A stretch of 64,000 nucleotides of DNA, from NCBI RefSeq assembly GCF_000015165.1, contig NC_009485.1:3615501-3679500 (forward strand). The letters are read 5' to 3'. This DNA is from Bradyrhizobium sp. BTAi1 (GTDB lineage: Bacteria; Pseudomonadota; Alphaproteobacteria; Rhizobiales; Xanthobacteraceae). The position numbers were made by a program, and so were the translations under genes. The notes beneath the pieces were generated by a model that searched no databases, was not told the origin of the DNA, and worked only from the letters and a program-made list of their open reading frames with translations. Shown piece by piece: positions 26,998 through 36,021 of the stretch; within the stretch, counting starts at the first letter, position 1; every line of letters begins with the position of its first letter.

Positions 26998-27732
26998 TCA
27001 CGCCACCCAGCCGGTCGCGATGGCGTTCGCCCAGTCGTGCATGCCCCCGCTGCGCGCCAACGCCGCCATCGGCGCTGGATCATAGGGCACGTAGTGCAGC
27101 GTGACCGACCACTGGCGTAGCCCGCGCTCCAGAACCGCGTAGCAGGCATCGGGAGTGCCGGTCTCCACCCGATAGCTGCTCGGCGGACGGCCGCGATAGC
27201 CGGGCAGTCCGACGCTGCCGGGATTGACGATCAGCCGACCATCATGCAGTCGAACGACGCGCGGAACATGGCTGTGTCCGCACAGGATCAGCGAGGCATC
27301 GATTCCGTCAGCCCGCGCCGCGATGCGAGCAAGACTGTTCGGGCGCACCGTGCCGTCTGCCATCACCTCCTCGAGCCAGAATGCGGCATCATCGTCCGGC
27401 GCCCCATGGCAAAGAAAGACGTCGTCGCGATAGATCAGCGTCGCTGGCTGGGCCGCGAGCCAGTCGATATGCGCCTGTTCGAGCGCTCGGACATCGCGAC
27501 GCGACGAGTCTCCCGCGCGATGCAGGTCGATCATGTGCCGGTCCTGGTCGCCGCGGATCGACGCGAAGCCGCAGGCCATCAGCATCTCGGCGGTGCGGAC
27601 AGGTTCGAGCGGGCCGCTCAGATGATCTCCGAGATTGACCACGTCATCAATGCCGCGCGAAGCGATGTCGGCCAACACGGCCGCGAGCGCGTCTGAATTG
27701 CCATGAATGTCGGCGATGGCCGCAAAACGCAT
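26998..27732 (-). CDS. Metallophosphoesterase, YfcE/CpdB-like calcineurin fold
   Basis: Calcineurin-like phosphoesterase, 244 aa, starting at 27732 with MRFAAIADIHGN. Dinuclear metal motifs are in order: DIHGN, NLGDHLSGP, IRGDQDRH, FLCHG and LCGHSHVPR, all in the expected spacing. The usual GNHD motif reads GDQD, a variant seen in several YfcE-like proteins. Candidate substrates are phosphodiesters or cyclic nucleotides; a diadenosine or 2',3'-cAMP activity cannot be chosen. A sequence extension upstream of the start is non-coding. It stands alone beside a long repeat-rich stretch. Confidence 0.88.
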   Translation of the reverse strand: MRFAAIADIHGNSDALAAVLADIASRGIDDVVNLGDHLSGPLEPVRTAEMLMACGFASIRGDQDRHMIDLHRAGDSSRRDVRALEQAHIDWLAAQPATLIYRDDVFLCHGAPDDDAAFWLEEVMADGTVRPNSLARIAARADGIDASLILCGHSHVPRVVRLHDGRLIVNPGSVGLPGYRGRPPSSYRVETGTPDACYAVLERGLRQWSVTLHYVPYDPAPMAALARSGGMHDWANAIATGWVA

Positions 27733-28004
27733 GAAAGCCTCCGTTCGGGGAACGGCGGGCAGGGCGTGGCCATGCGATGAACCGTTCGCTTTAGCTGCAT
27801 TTGGAAACGCGCCCGCAAGCTGATGGTCAAATCGGCGCTTGGTCCTCACGCTAGCATGCCGCCCTTGGTGCGGACAATGCGGAAGCTGGAAACGCCGTTG
27901 GTGGGGATTGGCCTCGAACCGCTCGGATCTGGACCGCGGTTGGTATCGCTGCAAGATTTGTCTTTACGATTTCCAGAAATAATGCTCTACTGCGCGCATC
28001 CCGC

Positions 28005-28375
28005 CTCATTCGGAAGGGGCGTTGCGCGCGATCGTCACGACACGCGGGGCGGGGAGCGATGGCCGTGGTTTTGCCGCAGCGTGTCCTTGGGATGCGCGGA
28101 CGAACGGCGAGGCTGCGGACGTGAAGTCGCAGCGTGCCGACACCCCGATGCTGGTGTCCAGCGCAATGTGCGAAAGCGCATTGTCGCCATGGTGGCCAAC
28201 ACGCCGGCGCACCAGGCAGACTGCGTATAAGCGTTAAGACTGTCGCGCAGGGAATGCCGGTTGATCGGCTTTGCCTGTGGTGTCTGCCGCCTGTACTTTT
28301 TTTCCGCAGGCGGGCCATGGGTGGGGCCTTCACCCGGCATTCCCTGCGCCCTCCGAACTGTCGAGAGGGTGAACC
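28005..28375 (+). repeat. Structured dispersed element, several hairpins
   Basis: Visible stems: GACACC (28139-28144) with GGTGTC (28153-28158) around an 8-base loop; CAATG/CATTG in the segment 28164-28186; and a long outer stem, 16 bp, GCGCAGGGAATGCCGG (28245-28260) with its exact complement at 28334-28349, enclosing a 7-bp inner stem CCGCCTG (28287-28293)/CAGGCGG (28307-28313) next to a T-run. The perfect 16-bp arms show selection or recent insertion. I recall similar sequence at many places in Bradyrhizobiaceae, but this could not be checked here. Confidence 0.6.
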
Positions 28376-28454
28376 ATTCGGCTTCAACCTCGGGCATCCG
28401 TGCCGCGGGAACGAGACCACGTGTCAACTGATCCCGTGCTCCCTGGTCATCGTC

Positions 28455-28610
28455 GGCTGTCGTCCCGGGCAAGCCGCGGCGGCGCGGCGCCGACCCGGGA
28501 CCCATACGCCCAAGGCGCGGTTGGTTTGCGCAAGTTGATCCACGTGGCGTCACGACGACAGCCGGTGATGATGGATTCCGGCGATGGCCGGGATGACACT
28601 GGTCATTGTC
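28455..28610. repeat. Second palindromic repeat cluster
   Basis: GTCCCGGG (28462-28469) pairs with CCCGGGAC (28494-28501) around a GC-rich core; a further short palindromic ATTCCGGCGATGGCCGGGAT segment lies near 28567-28590. Both resemble dispersed palindromes of rhizobial chromosomes. No coding content. Confidence 0.45.
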
Positions 28611-28818
28611 GAGCCTCGCTTGCGCTCGCAAGGACGGCGCAGGGCGTGGGCCCGCCGCCAATCTCCGGAATCTCGGACGAGCCGGAATCCCTTCGCAGCT
28701 GCAACGGCTTGGCGGGACGACTTAAATTCCGGATGGCGGTTCGCAGACAGGCTGTGTATAACGCGCGCGCCGCGGCGGGGGAACAAGCGCGCGGTGTTTC
28801 GCGAAGGGAGTAGAAGCC

Positions 28819-30207
28819 ATGACCGAGCGCTGGAGCCCGGAGAGCTGGCGTTCCAAGCCGGTGCAGCAGGTGCCTGAATATCCCGACCCGAAGGCGCTGG
28901 CCGAGGTCGAGGCGCAGCTCGCGACCTTTCCGCCGCTGGTGTTCGCCGGCGAGGCCCGCAACCTGAAGAAATCGCTGGCGCGGGTGGCAGCCGGCGAGGC
29001 CTTCCTGCTGCAGGGCGGCGACTGCGCCGAGAGCTTTGCCGAGCATGGCGCCAACAACATCCGCGACTTCTTCCGCGTGCTGCTGCAGATGGCGGTCGTC
29101 ATGACCTATGCCGGCGCGGTGCCGGTGGTGAAGGTCGGGCGCATCGCCGGCCAGTTCGCCAAGCCGCGCTCGTCGCCGACCGAGAAGATCAATGGCGTCG
29201 AGCTGCCGAGCTATCGCGGTGACATCGTCAACGACACCGCCTTCACACCCGAGGCGCGCATCCCCAATCCGCAGCGCCAGCTCGATGCCTACCGGCAGTC
29301 GGCGGCGACCTTGAACCTGTTGCGTGCGTTTGCCACCGGCGGCTTCGCCAATCTCGGCAGCGTGCATCAATGGATGCTCGGCTTCGTCAAGGATAGCCCG
29401 CAGTCGCGGCGCTACAAGGAACTGGCCGACCGCATCTCCGAGGCGCTCAATTTCATGCGCGCCTGCGGCCTCGATCTCGAAAGCCATCCCGAGCTGCGCG
29501 CCACCGATTTCTACACCAGCCACGAGGCGCTGCTGCTCGGCTATGAGCAGGCTTTCACCCGCGTCGACTCGACGACGGGCGATTGGTACGCGACCTCGGG
29601 TCATTTCATCTGGATCGGCGACCGCACAAGGCAGCTCGACCATGGCCATGTCGAATATTTCCGCGGCATCAAGAACCCGATCGGCCTGAAATGCGGTCCC
29701 TCGCTGAAGCCGGATGAGCTCTTGAAGCTGATCGACATCCTCAACCCCGACAACGAGCCGGGCCGGCTGACCCTGATCAGCCGCTTCGGCGCCGACAAGG
29801 TCGGCGATCACTTGCCCCACCTGATCCGCGCGGTGCAGCGGGAAGGACGCAAGGTGGTGTGGTCGTGCGATCCGATGCACGGCAACACCATCACCTCGAC
29901 CTCGGGCTACAAGACCCGGCCGTTCGACCGCATCATTTCGGAAGTGCGTGCCTTCTTCGCCGTGCATGCGGCCGAGGGCACCCATGCCGGCGGCATCCAT
30001 CTGGAGATGACCGGCAAGGACGTCACCGAATGCATCGGCGGCGCGCGGGCGATCACCGATGAGGATCTCAACGACCGCTATCACACGGTGTGTGATCCCC
30101 GGCTCAATGCCGAACAGTCGATCGACATGGCGTTTTTGATCGCCGAGCTGCTGAAGCAGCAGCGCGGCGGCAAGTCCGCCCCGATGCCGGCCGTCGCGGG
30201 TTTCTGA
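28819..30207 (+). CDS. aroG: 3-deoxy-7-phosphoheptulonate (DAHP) synthase, class II
   Basis: First enzyme of the shikimate pathway, joining PEP and erythrose 4-phosphate, 462 aa. It is the class II (plant-like) type: WSPESWRSKPVQQVPEYPD at the N-terminus, LLQGGDCAESF, KVGRIAGQFAKPRS and the DPMHGNT metal/substrate block. Metal ligands His, Glu, Asp and the CAE Cys are in place. AAGGGAG precedes the ATG. It overlaps the diacylglycerol kinase gene by one base, so the two are coupled. Class II enzymes are often feedback-regulated; nothing here shows how. Gene symbol usage varies for this class. Confidence 0.96.
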   Translation: MTERWSPESWRSKPVQQVPEYPDPKALAEVEAQLATFPPLVFAGEARNLKKSLARVAAGEAFLLQGGDCAESFAEHGANNIRDFFRVLLQMAVVMTYAGAVPVVKVGRIAGQFAKPRSSPTEKINGVELPSYRGDIVNDTAFTPEARIPNPQRQLDAYRQSAATLNLLRAFATGGFANLGSVHQWMLGFVKDSPQSRRYKELADRISEALNFMRACGLDLESHPELRATDFYTSHEALLLGYEQAFTRVDSTTGDWYATSGHFIWIGDRTRQLDHGHVEYFRGIKNPIGLKCGPSLKPDELLKLIDILNPDNEPGRLTLISRFGADKVGDHLPHLIRAVQREGRKVVWSCDPMHGNTITSTSGYKTRPFDRIISEVRAFFAVHAAEGTHAGGIHLEMTGKDVTECIGGARAITDEDLNDRYHTVCDPRLNAEQSIDMAFLIAELLKQQRGGKSAPMPAVAGF

Positions 30208-30560
30208 TGCTGCGTCTGTGGCGCGCGACGGTCAACTCGCGCAATGGCCTGGCCTTCGCGCTTCGCTCCGAGCAGGCGGTGCGTGAGGAGGTGGTCGCCT
30301 TCCTGCTGTCGCTGCCGTTCGCTTATGTGATCGGCGCGACGCCGATGCGCAGCGTCGAGCTGGTCTGCGCCGTCGTGCTGGTGCTGGTGGTCGAGCTGCT
30401 CAACACCGCGATCGAGAAGCTCGCCGATCGCCTGACCACCGAGCACGATCTGCAGATTGGCCGGGTCAAGGATCTCGGCTCGGCCGCGGTTGGCGTGGCG
30501 CTCCTGATGTCCGGCAGCTTCTGGCTGTTCGCGATCGCCGAGCGGCTCGGGCTGTTGTGA
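30207..30560 (+). CDS. dgkA: Diacylglycerol kinase
   Basis: Small integral-membrane diacylglycerol kinase of the DgkA family, 117 aa, with three hydrophobic segments (FLLSLPFAYVIGA, VCAVVLVLVVELLNTAIEKL and ALLMSGSFWLFAIA). The active-site block VELLNTAIEKLADR is typical. Recycles diacylglycerol from membrane-derived oligosaccharide or glucan synthesis. The TGATG overlap with the DAHP synthase stop couples translation. An undecaprenol-kinase-like variant is possible. Confidence 0.92.
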   Translation: MLRLWRATVNSRNGLAFALRSEQAVREEVVAFLLSLPFAYVIGATPMRSVELVCAVVLVLVVELLNTAIEKLADRLTTEHDLQIGRVKDLGSAAVGVALLMSGSFWLFAIAERLGLL

Positions 30561-30572
30561 ACGGGTTGAGCG

Positions 30573-31952
30573 ATGGCCGCTGACGTCTTCCGGATCACGC
30601 TGGCCCAACTCAATCCCACGGTCGGCGATGTCGCGGGCAACGCCGCGAGGGCGCGCGAGGCGCGCGCCAAGGCGGCGGCCGATGGTGCCGATCTGGTGGC
30701 GCTGCCGGAGCTGTTCATGGCCGGCTATCCGCCGACCGATCTGGTTCGCGAGCCCGCGTTCCAGTCCACCTGCCGCGCCGCGATCGAGACGTTGGCGGGT
30801 GAGACCGCAGATGGCGGGCCGGCCGTGCTGATCGGCACGCCCTGGGCCGAGGACGATAGGCTCTTCAATGCCTGCGCGCTGCTTGACGGCGGCCGCATTG
30901 CCGCGCTGCGCTTCAAGGCCAACCTGCCCGATGGCGACCAGAGGCGCCTGTTCGCCCGTGGTCCGGCCGCCGGGCCCGTCAGCGTGCGCGGGGTTCGCAT
31001 CGGCGTTGCGATTGGCGAGGACATCCGGGTCGAAGCATCGTCGGACGACGAGAGCGTGGTCGAGACCTTGGCGGAAACCGGAGCCGAGATCATCGTGGTC
31101 CCGAGCGGTTCGGCCTATGTCCGCGGTGGCGGCGATCGGCGCCTCTCGGCCGCCGTGGCGGTTGTCACCGGGAGCGACCTGCCGCTCGTCTGGCTCAACC
31201 AGGTGGGCGGCCAGGATGGAGTGGTGTTCGACGGCGCCTCGTTCGCGCTCAATGCCGATTTGTCGGTGGCCACCCAGTTGAGCGGCTTCGCGGCGGAGGT
31301 CGTGACCTTGACCTGGAGCAGGGGCGCCGACGGCTGGCACGGCCACGGCCCGGTGGCGAACGCGATCGACGGTGACGAGGCCGATTACGCCGCGTGCGTG
31401 CTCGGCCTGCGCGACCACGCGCTCAAGAACGGGTTCTCTGGCGTGCTGCTCGATTTGGCCGGCGGCATCTCGACGGTCTTATCAGCCGAGATCGCGGTCG
31501 ATGCGCTCGGGCCGGACAAGGTTCGCGGCGTATTGCTGCCTGGGCGCGATACCGCGCCGGGGGCAAACGATGACGCCAAGGCGCTCGCGGCGAGGCTCGG
31601 CATCACCCTCGACATATGGCCGATCGAGGCTGCCGTCGAAGGCTTCGAAAAGATCCTGCCTCGGCCGCTTGCGACCGGCGTTCAGGACGACCTGCTGGCG
31701 CATATCCGCGGCACCATGCTGCGGGCGCTGGCGCGCACATCCGGCCTGCTGGTCGTTGCCGCCAGCAACACGTCGGATCTGCCGGGGAGAGGCACGCGTC
31801 ACGCTGATGATGTGAGCTGCGGCTTCGCTCCGCTCGCCGACATCAGCACGATGCAAGTGATGCGCCTCGCCGCCTTGCGGGGGCGCTGGACGCCTGGCGA
31901 TGCGCGGGGCCGGGCGGTCGAGGCGACAGCGCCCGACGCGTGCGAGGGATGA
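30573..31952 (+). CDS. NAD synthetase (NadE)-like protein with both active sites altered
   Basis: 459-residue protein with the layout of glutamine-dependent NAD synthetase: an N-terminal nitrilase/glutaminase domain (LPELFMAGYPPTDLV with E46, FKANLP with K115, and LNQVGGQDGVVFDG) followed by an ATP-pyrophosphatase domain. However, the glutaminase Cys, expected in the ICED motif, reads IGED (Gly148). The ATP loop, normally SGGIDS, reads AGGIST (296-301), so Ser and Asp are gone. The TTGNKSE segment is replaced by VAASNTSDL. It also stops about 100 residues early relative to the usual length. The frame is nevertheless intact with ordinary codon use, 13 bases after dgkA. Probably a catalytically dead paralogue. 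Confidence 0.85.
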   Translation: MAADVFRITLAQLNPTVGDVAGNAARAREARAKAAADGADLVALPELFMAGYPPTDLVREPAFQSTCRAAIETLAGETADGGPAVLIGTPWAEDDRLFNACALLDGGRIAALRFKANLPDGDQRRLFARGPAAGPVSVRGVRIGVAIGEDIRVEASSDDESVVETLAETGAEIIVVPSGSAYVRGGGDRRLSAAVAVVTGSDLPLVWLNQVGGQDGVVFDGASFALNADLSVATQLSGFAAEVVTLTWSRGADGWHGHGPVANAIDGDEADYAACVLGLRDHALKNGFSGVLLDLAGGISTVLSAEIAVDALGPDKVRGVLLPGRDTAPGANDDAKALAARLGITLDIWPIEAAVEGFEKILPRPLATGVQDDLLAHIRGTMLRALARTSGLLVVAASNTSDLPGRGTRHADDVSCGFAPLADISTMQVMRLAALRGRWTPGDARGRAVEATAPDACEG

Positions 31953-31975
31953 TGCGGATGACCCGGCGGACTTGC

Positions 31976-33154
<1,179 letters not shown>

Positions 33155-33307
33155 GATGTGGTATTCCGGTCCATGGATGCAGCCGCGGGACTAGCACAGA
33201 ATTCGGAAAAATCGCGGCAGCGGCGAGCTTCCAATAGCCGCTTTGTTCGGCAGCGTCACGTCGTTTCCAGGGCGCCCGGAAGGCGGGAACTGCCGGTGCC
33301 GGACGGC

Positions 33308-33616
33308 TCAGCGCTGGCAGGTGATCGCGACAAAATCGCTGCAGCTGCCGTGCGTGCAGCTTGCGCCGGCCTTCGAGACCGATCCGGTAATCTCATCGGG
33401 ATCGACCCGGCGGTAGGACGAGGCCTGAGCAAAATCCCGTGATTGGCAGTAGGAGCGCGCGGCCGAGGCACCGCATTTGTCACCCCTGGCCAGGCACTGG
33501 TCGACGCCATAGCCGTCGGATTCGTTGGCGATGATGAAGATGCGGCTCTCCGCCGAAGCGGTCGTTGCGGCGGCGAGAAGGACGAAGCAGGCGAGCAGCG
33601 CCGAGGAGAATCGCAT
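33308..33616 (-). CDS. Small secreted Cys-containing protein
   Basis: 102 residues with a Sec signal (MRFSSALLACFVLLAAATTASA) and a mature domain with six Cys (in CLARGDKC, YCQSRDF, CTHGSC, AITCQR), suggesting disulfides. Not recognised; I know similar small exported proteins in Bradyrhizobium. It could be related to the neighbouring DUF2865 product, but no shared motif was seen. Confidence 0.75.
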   Translation of the reverse strand: MRFSSALLACFVLLAAATTASAESRIFIIANESDGYGVDQCLARGDKCGASAARSYCQSRDFAQASSYRRVDPDEITGSVSKAGASCTHGSCSDFVAITCQR

Positions 33617-33987
33617 GGTGCACCGGACGATGAGGGATACAACTCATGGTTAGGCCAAAAAGGTTAATAATGATTAACCTCGCGGCAGGGCGGGTGCATT
33701 TGGGCGGCGAAAACGGCCGTTTTGCGACCCTTGACGGCAACACCAGCCTGGATCATGGTGACACCCATGAACGGTTTCCTCGCCATCTGCTGCATTTGCC
33801 GCGAGATTACGCGCTAGCGATTCGCTGGCTGAGGCCGTCTTTTCTCACCCGAGATGATCAGGACGCCCGGCCGGCAGGTCGGAGCGTGATTTTGCCGTGG
33901 CCGCCCGCCTGCGGGCGTCATCTGGCGGAGGACAGCTGTCACGTCTCGCCCGGCGAGGCGGAACGCACAGGCATTCGGGGACGGACC
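33617..33987. other. Intergenic region upstream of cysS
   Basis: About 370 bases, divergent between the small secreted gene and cysS. Open frames here continue into cysS but lack family-like sequence. An AT-rich palindrome at 33661-33680 is the only feature of note. Confidence 0.5.
33661..33680. promoter_or_regulatory. AT-rich inverted repeat, possible regulator site
   Basis: AGGTTAAT (33661-33668), AATG, ATTAACCT (33673-33680): perfect 8-bp arms in a GC-rich genome, between divergent genes. It contains TTAA-N6-TTAA, close to but not matching the CtrA spacing of N7. Owner unknown. Confidence 0.35.
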
Positions 33988-35406
33988 ATGGAATTGCGTT
34001 TGTACGACACCGCGACGCGGGAGAAGCGCCCCTTCGTGCCGCTCCATCGGAACAATGTCCGCATGTATGTCTGCGGACCGACCGTCTATGACTTCGCCCA
34101 TATCGGCAACGCGCGCCCGGTCATTGTCTTCGACGTCCTGTTCCGGCTGTTGCGCCATCTCTATGGCGCCGAGCACGTCACCTATGTCCGCAACATCACG
34201 GATGTCGACGACAAGATCAACGCGCGCGCGGCGCGCGACTTTCCCGGACTGCCGCTGAACGAGGCCATCCGCAATGTGACGGAGCTGACTGAGCGACAGT
34301 TCCATGAGGATGTCGACGCGCTCGGGTGCCTCAGGCCGACGATCGAGCCGCGCGCGACCGAGCATATCGCCGAGATGCGCGACATCATCGAAAGGCTGGT
34401 GGCCGGCGGCTTCGCCTATGTCGCAGAGGACCACGTGCTGTTCTCTCCAGCCGCCATGAATGCCGCCAACAAGGTGCTGCCGCGCTATGGCGCGCTCGCC
34501 AATCGCTCGCTCGACGAGATGATCGCCGGGGCCCGCGTGGACGTCGCGCCCTACAAGAAGGATGCGACCGATTTCGTGCTGTGGAAGCCGTCGAAACCCG
34601 GCGAGCCGTCCTGGCCGTCGCCGGCCGGCATCGCGGCCGAGGGCCGTCCCGGCTGGCACATCGAATGCTCTGCAATGTCCTGGAAGCACCTCGGTGAGAC
34701 CTTCGACATCCATGGTGGCGGCATCGATCTCGTATTTCCGCATCACGAGAACGAGGTGGCGCAGAGCTGCTGCGCCTTCCACACCGCGCGCATGGCCAAT
34801 GTGTGGATGCACAACGGCTTCCTGCAGGTCGAGGGCGAGAAGATGTCGAAGAGCCTCGGCAACTTCGTCACCATTCGGGAGGTCCTGGCGGATTGGCCGG
34901 GCGAGGTCGTACGCCTGAACATGCTCAAGACGCATTATCGCTCGCCGATCGATTGGACCTTGAGAGGGCTCGAGGAGAGCGCGAAGGCGGTCGATGATTG
35001 GTACCGCACGGCGGGCGATCTGCGCGAAGGCAGGCCTGCGGACGCCGTCATCGAAGCGCTGCGTGACGATATCAACACGCCGTTGATGGTCGCCGTGCTT
35101 CATGGTCTGCGCAATGAGGCAGCTTCTGGCGGTGTCGACGATGTGGCGCGCTTCGTCGGGTCGCTGCGATTGTTGGGCTTCCTGGCCGAAGATGCCGCGC
35201 AATGGCGCGCGCGCAAGCAACAGGCCAGCGGCGTCGATGCGGCGAAGGTCGAGGGCCTGATTGCCGAGCGCACCGCGGCGCGGGCGCGCAAGGATTTCAA
35301 GGAATCCGACCGTCTGCGCGACGAGCTCGCGGCCATGGGCGTGGTGCTGAAGGACGGCAAGGGCGCCGACGGCAAGCCGGTCACGACCTGGGAGATGGCG
35401 CGATGA
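33988..35406 (+). CDS. cysS: Cysteinyl-tRNA synthetase
   Basis: Class I aminoacyl-tRNA synthetase, 472 aa. ATG at 33988 begins MELRLYDTATREKRPFVPL; a much longer in-frame opening upstream is not protein-like. HIGH appears as DFAHIGNARP, the Cys/His zinc ligands are spaced normally (first in MYVCGPTVYD, later in HIECSAMSWKHLG with HGGGIDLVFPHHENE) and KMSKS is EKMSKSLGNF. The anticodon-binding domain is complete. It overlaps the next small gene by four bases, making it the first of a four-gene coupled unit. Confidence 0.97.
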   Translation: MELRLYDTATREKRPFVPLHRNNVRMYVCGPTVYDFAHIGNARPVIVFDVLFRLLRHLYGAEHVTYVRNITDVDDKINARAARDFPGLPLNEAIRNVTELTERQFHEDVDALGCLRPTIEPRATEHIAEMRDIIERLVAGGFAYVAEDHVLFSPAAMNAANKVLPRYGALANRSLDEMIAGARVDVAPYKKDATDFVLWKPSKPGEPSWPSPAGIAAEGRPGWHIECSAMSWKHLGETFDIHGGGIDLVFPHHENEVAQSCCAFHTARMANVWMHNGFLQVEGEKMSKSLGNFVTIREVLADWPGEVVRLNMLKTHYRSPIDWTLRGLEESAKAVDDWYRTAGDLREGRPADAVIEALRDDINTPLMVAVLHGLRNEAASGGVDDVARFVGSLRLLGFLAEDAAQWRARKQQASGVDAAKVEGLIAERTAARARKDFKESDRLRDELAAMGVVLKDGKGADGKPVTTWEMAR

Positions 35407-35516
35407 CGAAGCCCGACACGCCGTTTCCGCGGCACTGGCTGTATTATATCGGACTGAAACTGGTGCTGATCGCGGGCGCAGTGGCGCTGGTCACGAAGCT
35501 CTACGGCATGTGGTGA
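35403..35516 (+). CDS. 37-residue membrane microprotein
   Basis: Short gene overlapping the cysS stop by four bases (ATGA). The product has a basic/Pro N-terminus MTKPDTPFPRHWLYYIGLKL and one membrane span (LVLIAGAVALVTKLYGMW end). Translational coupling to cysS and a hydrophobic segment with positive N-side charges support a real membrane peptide. I recall similar tiny products after cysS in related genomes, but cannot verify it. Function unknown. Confidence 0.65.
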   Translation: MTKPDTPFPRHWLYYIGLKLVLIAGAVALVTKLYGMW

Positions 35517-35520
35517 GGAC

Positions 35521-36021
35521 ATGGGACAGGCATTTCCGAAAGCCGCGTTGCGGCCGTTTCTCCCCGCAGATGCGCCGCTGCTGGCCGCGATCTTCGTTGC
35601 CAGCATCCACGAACTGACGTCAGACGATTACAGCGAGGAGCAGCAGGAGGCTTGGGCGTCCGCCGCCGATGATGAAGCCGGCTTCGGCAAGAGGCTGGCA
35701 TCCGAGCTCACCTTGATCGCGACGCTGCAAGGGGCGCCCGTCGGCTTTGCCTCCCTGAAGGGCAACGACCAGATCGACATGCTCTATGTGCATCCGAGCG
35801 CCGCCGGGCAGGGCGTTGGAGCGACGCTGTGCGACGCGCTGGAGAAGCTCGCGGGCGCGCGTGGCACCACAGGCCTGCGGGTCGACGCCAGCGACAGCGC
35901 GGTGGATTTCTTTCGCAAGCGTGGCTACGTCGCTCAGCAGCGCAACAGCGTCTCCATCAATGGCGAGTGGCTCGCGAACACCACGATGAAAAAGACGCTC
36001 GGCGCAGGAGCCCAGGCATGA
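35521..36021 (+). CDS. GNAT-family acetyltransferase
   Basis: 166-residue N-acetyltransferase fold. The acetyl-CoA motif is VHPSAAGQGVGATL, preceded by the strand IDMLYV and followed by LRVDASDSAVDFFRKRGY, as in RimI-like proteins. Substrate unknown. It starts four bases after the microprotein stop and overlaps cimA by four bases (ATGA), so is translated with the amino acid genes around it. Confidence 0.88.
   Translation: MGQAFPKAALRPFLPADAPLLAAIFVASIHELTSDDYSEEQQEAWASAADDEAGFGKRLASELTLIATLQGAPVGFASLKGNDQIDMLYVHPSAAGQGVGATLCDALEKLAGARGTTGLRVDASDSAVDFFRKRGYVAQQRNSVSINGEWLANTTMKKTLGAGAQA

Larger units (their letters stand above)
27733..28818. other. Gene-free, repeat-rich intergenic stretch
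   Basis: About 1.1 kb with no credible gene. It holds two distinct repeat-like elements (28005-28375 and 28455-28610, listed separately) with several hairpins. Chance frames on both strands have Cys/Arg-rich products with no ribosome sites. I recall such translated shadows as commonly annotated spurious hypothetical proteins in Bradyrhizobiaceae, which would fit dispersed repeats. Confidence 0.6.

Noticed and set aside
27823..28538. Several open frames in the gap near 28 kb
   Set aside because: Products are Cys/Arg/His-rich without ribosome sites and lie across hairpin repeats; I treat them as chance frames in a repeat.
30573..31952. Calling this gene a functional nadE
   Set aside because: The glutaminase Cys and the SGGIDS ATP loop are both changed and the C-terminus is short, so the normal reaction is unlikely.
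33661..33680. CtrA binding site
   Set aside because: The TTAA spacing is six rather than the seven bases of the CtrA consensus, so the name is not justified.
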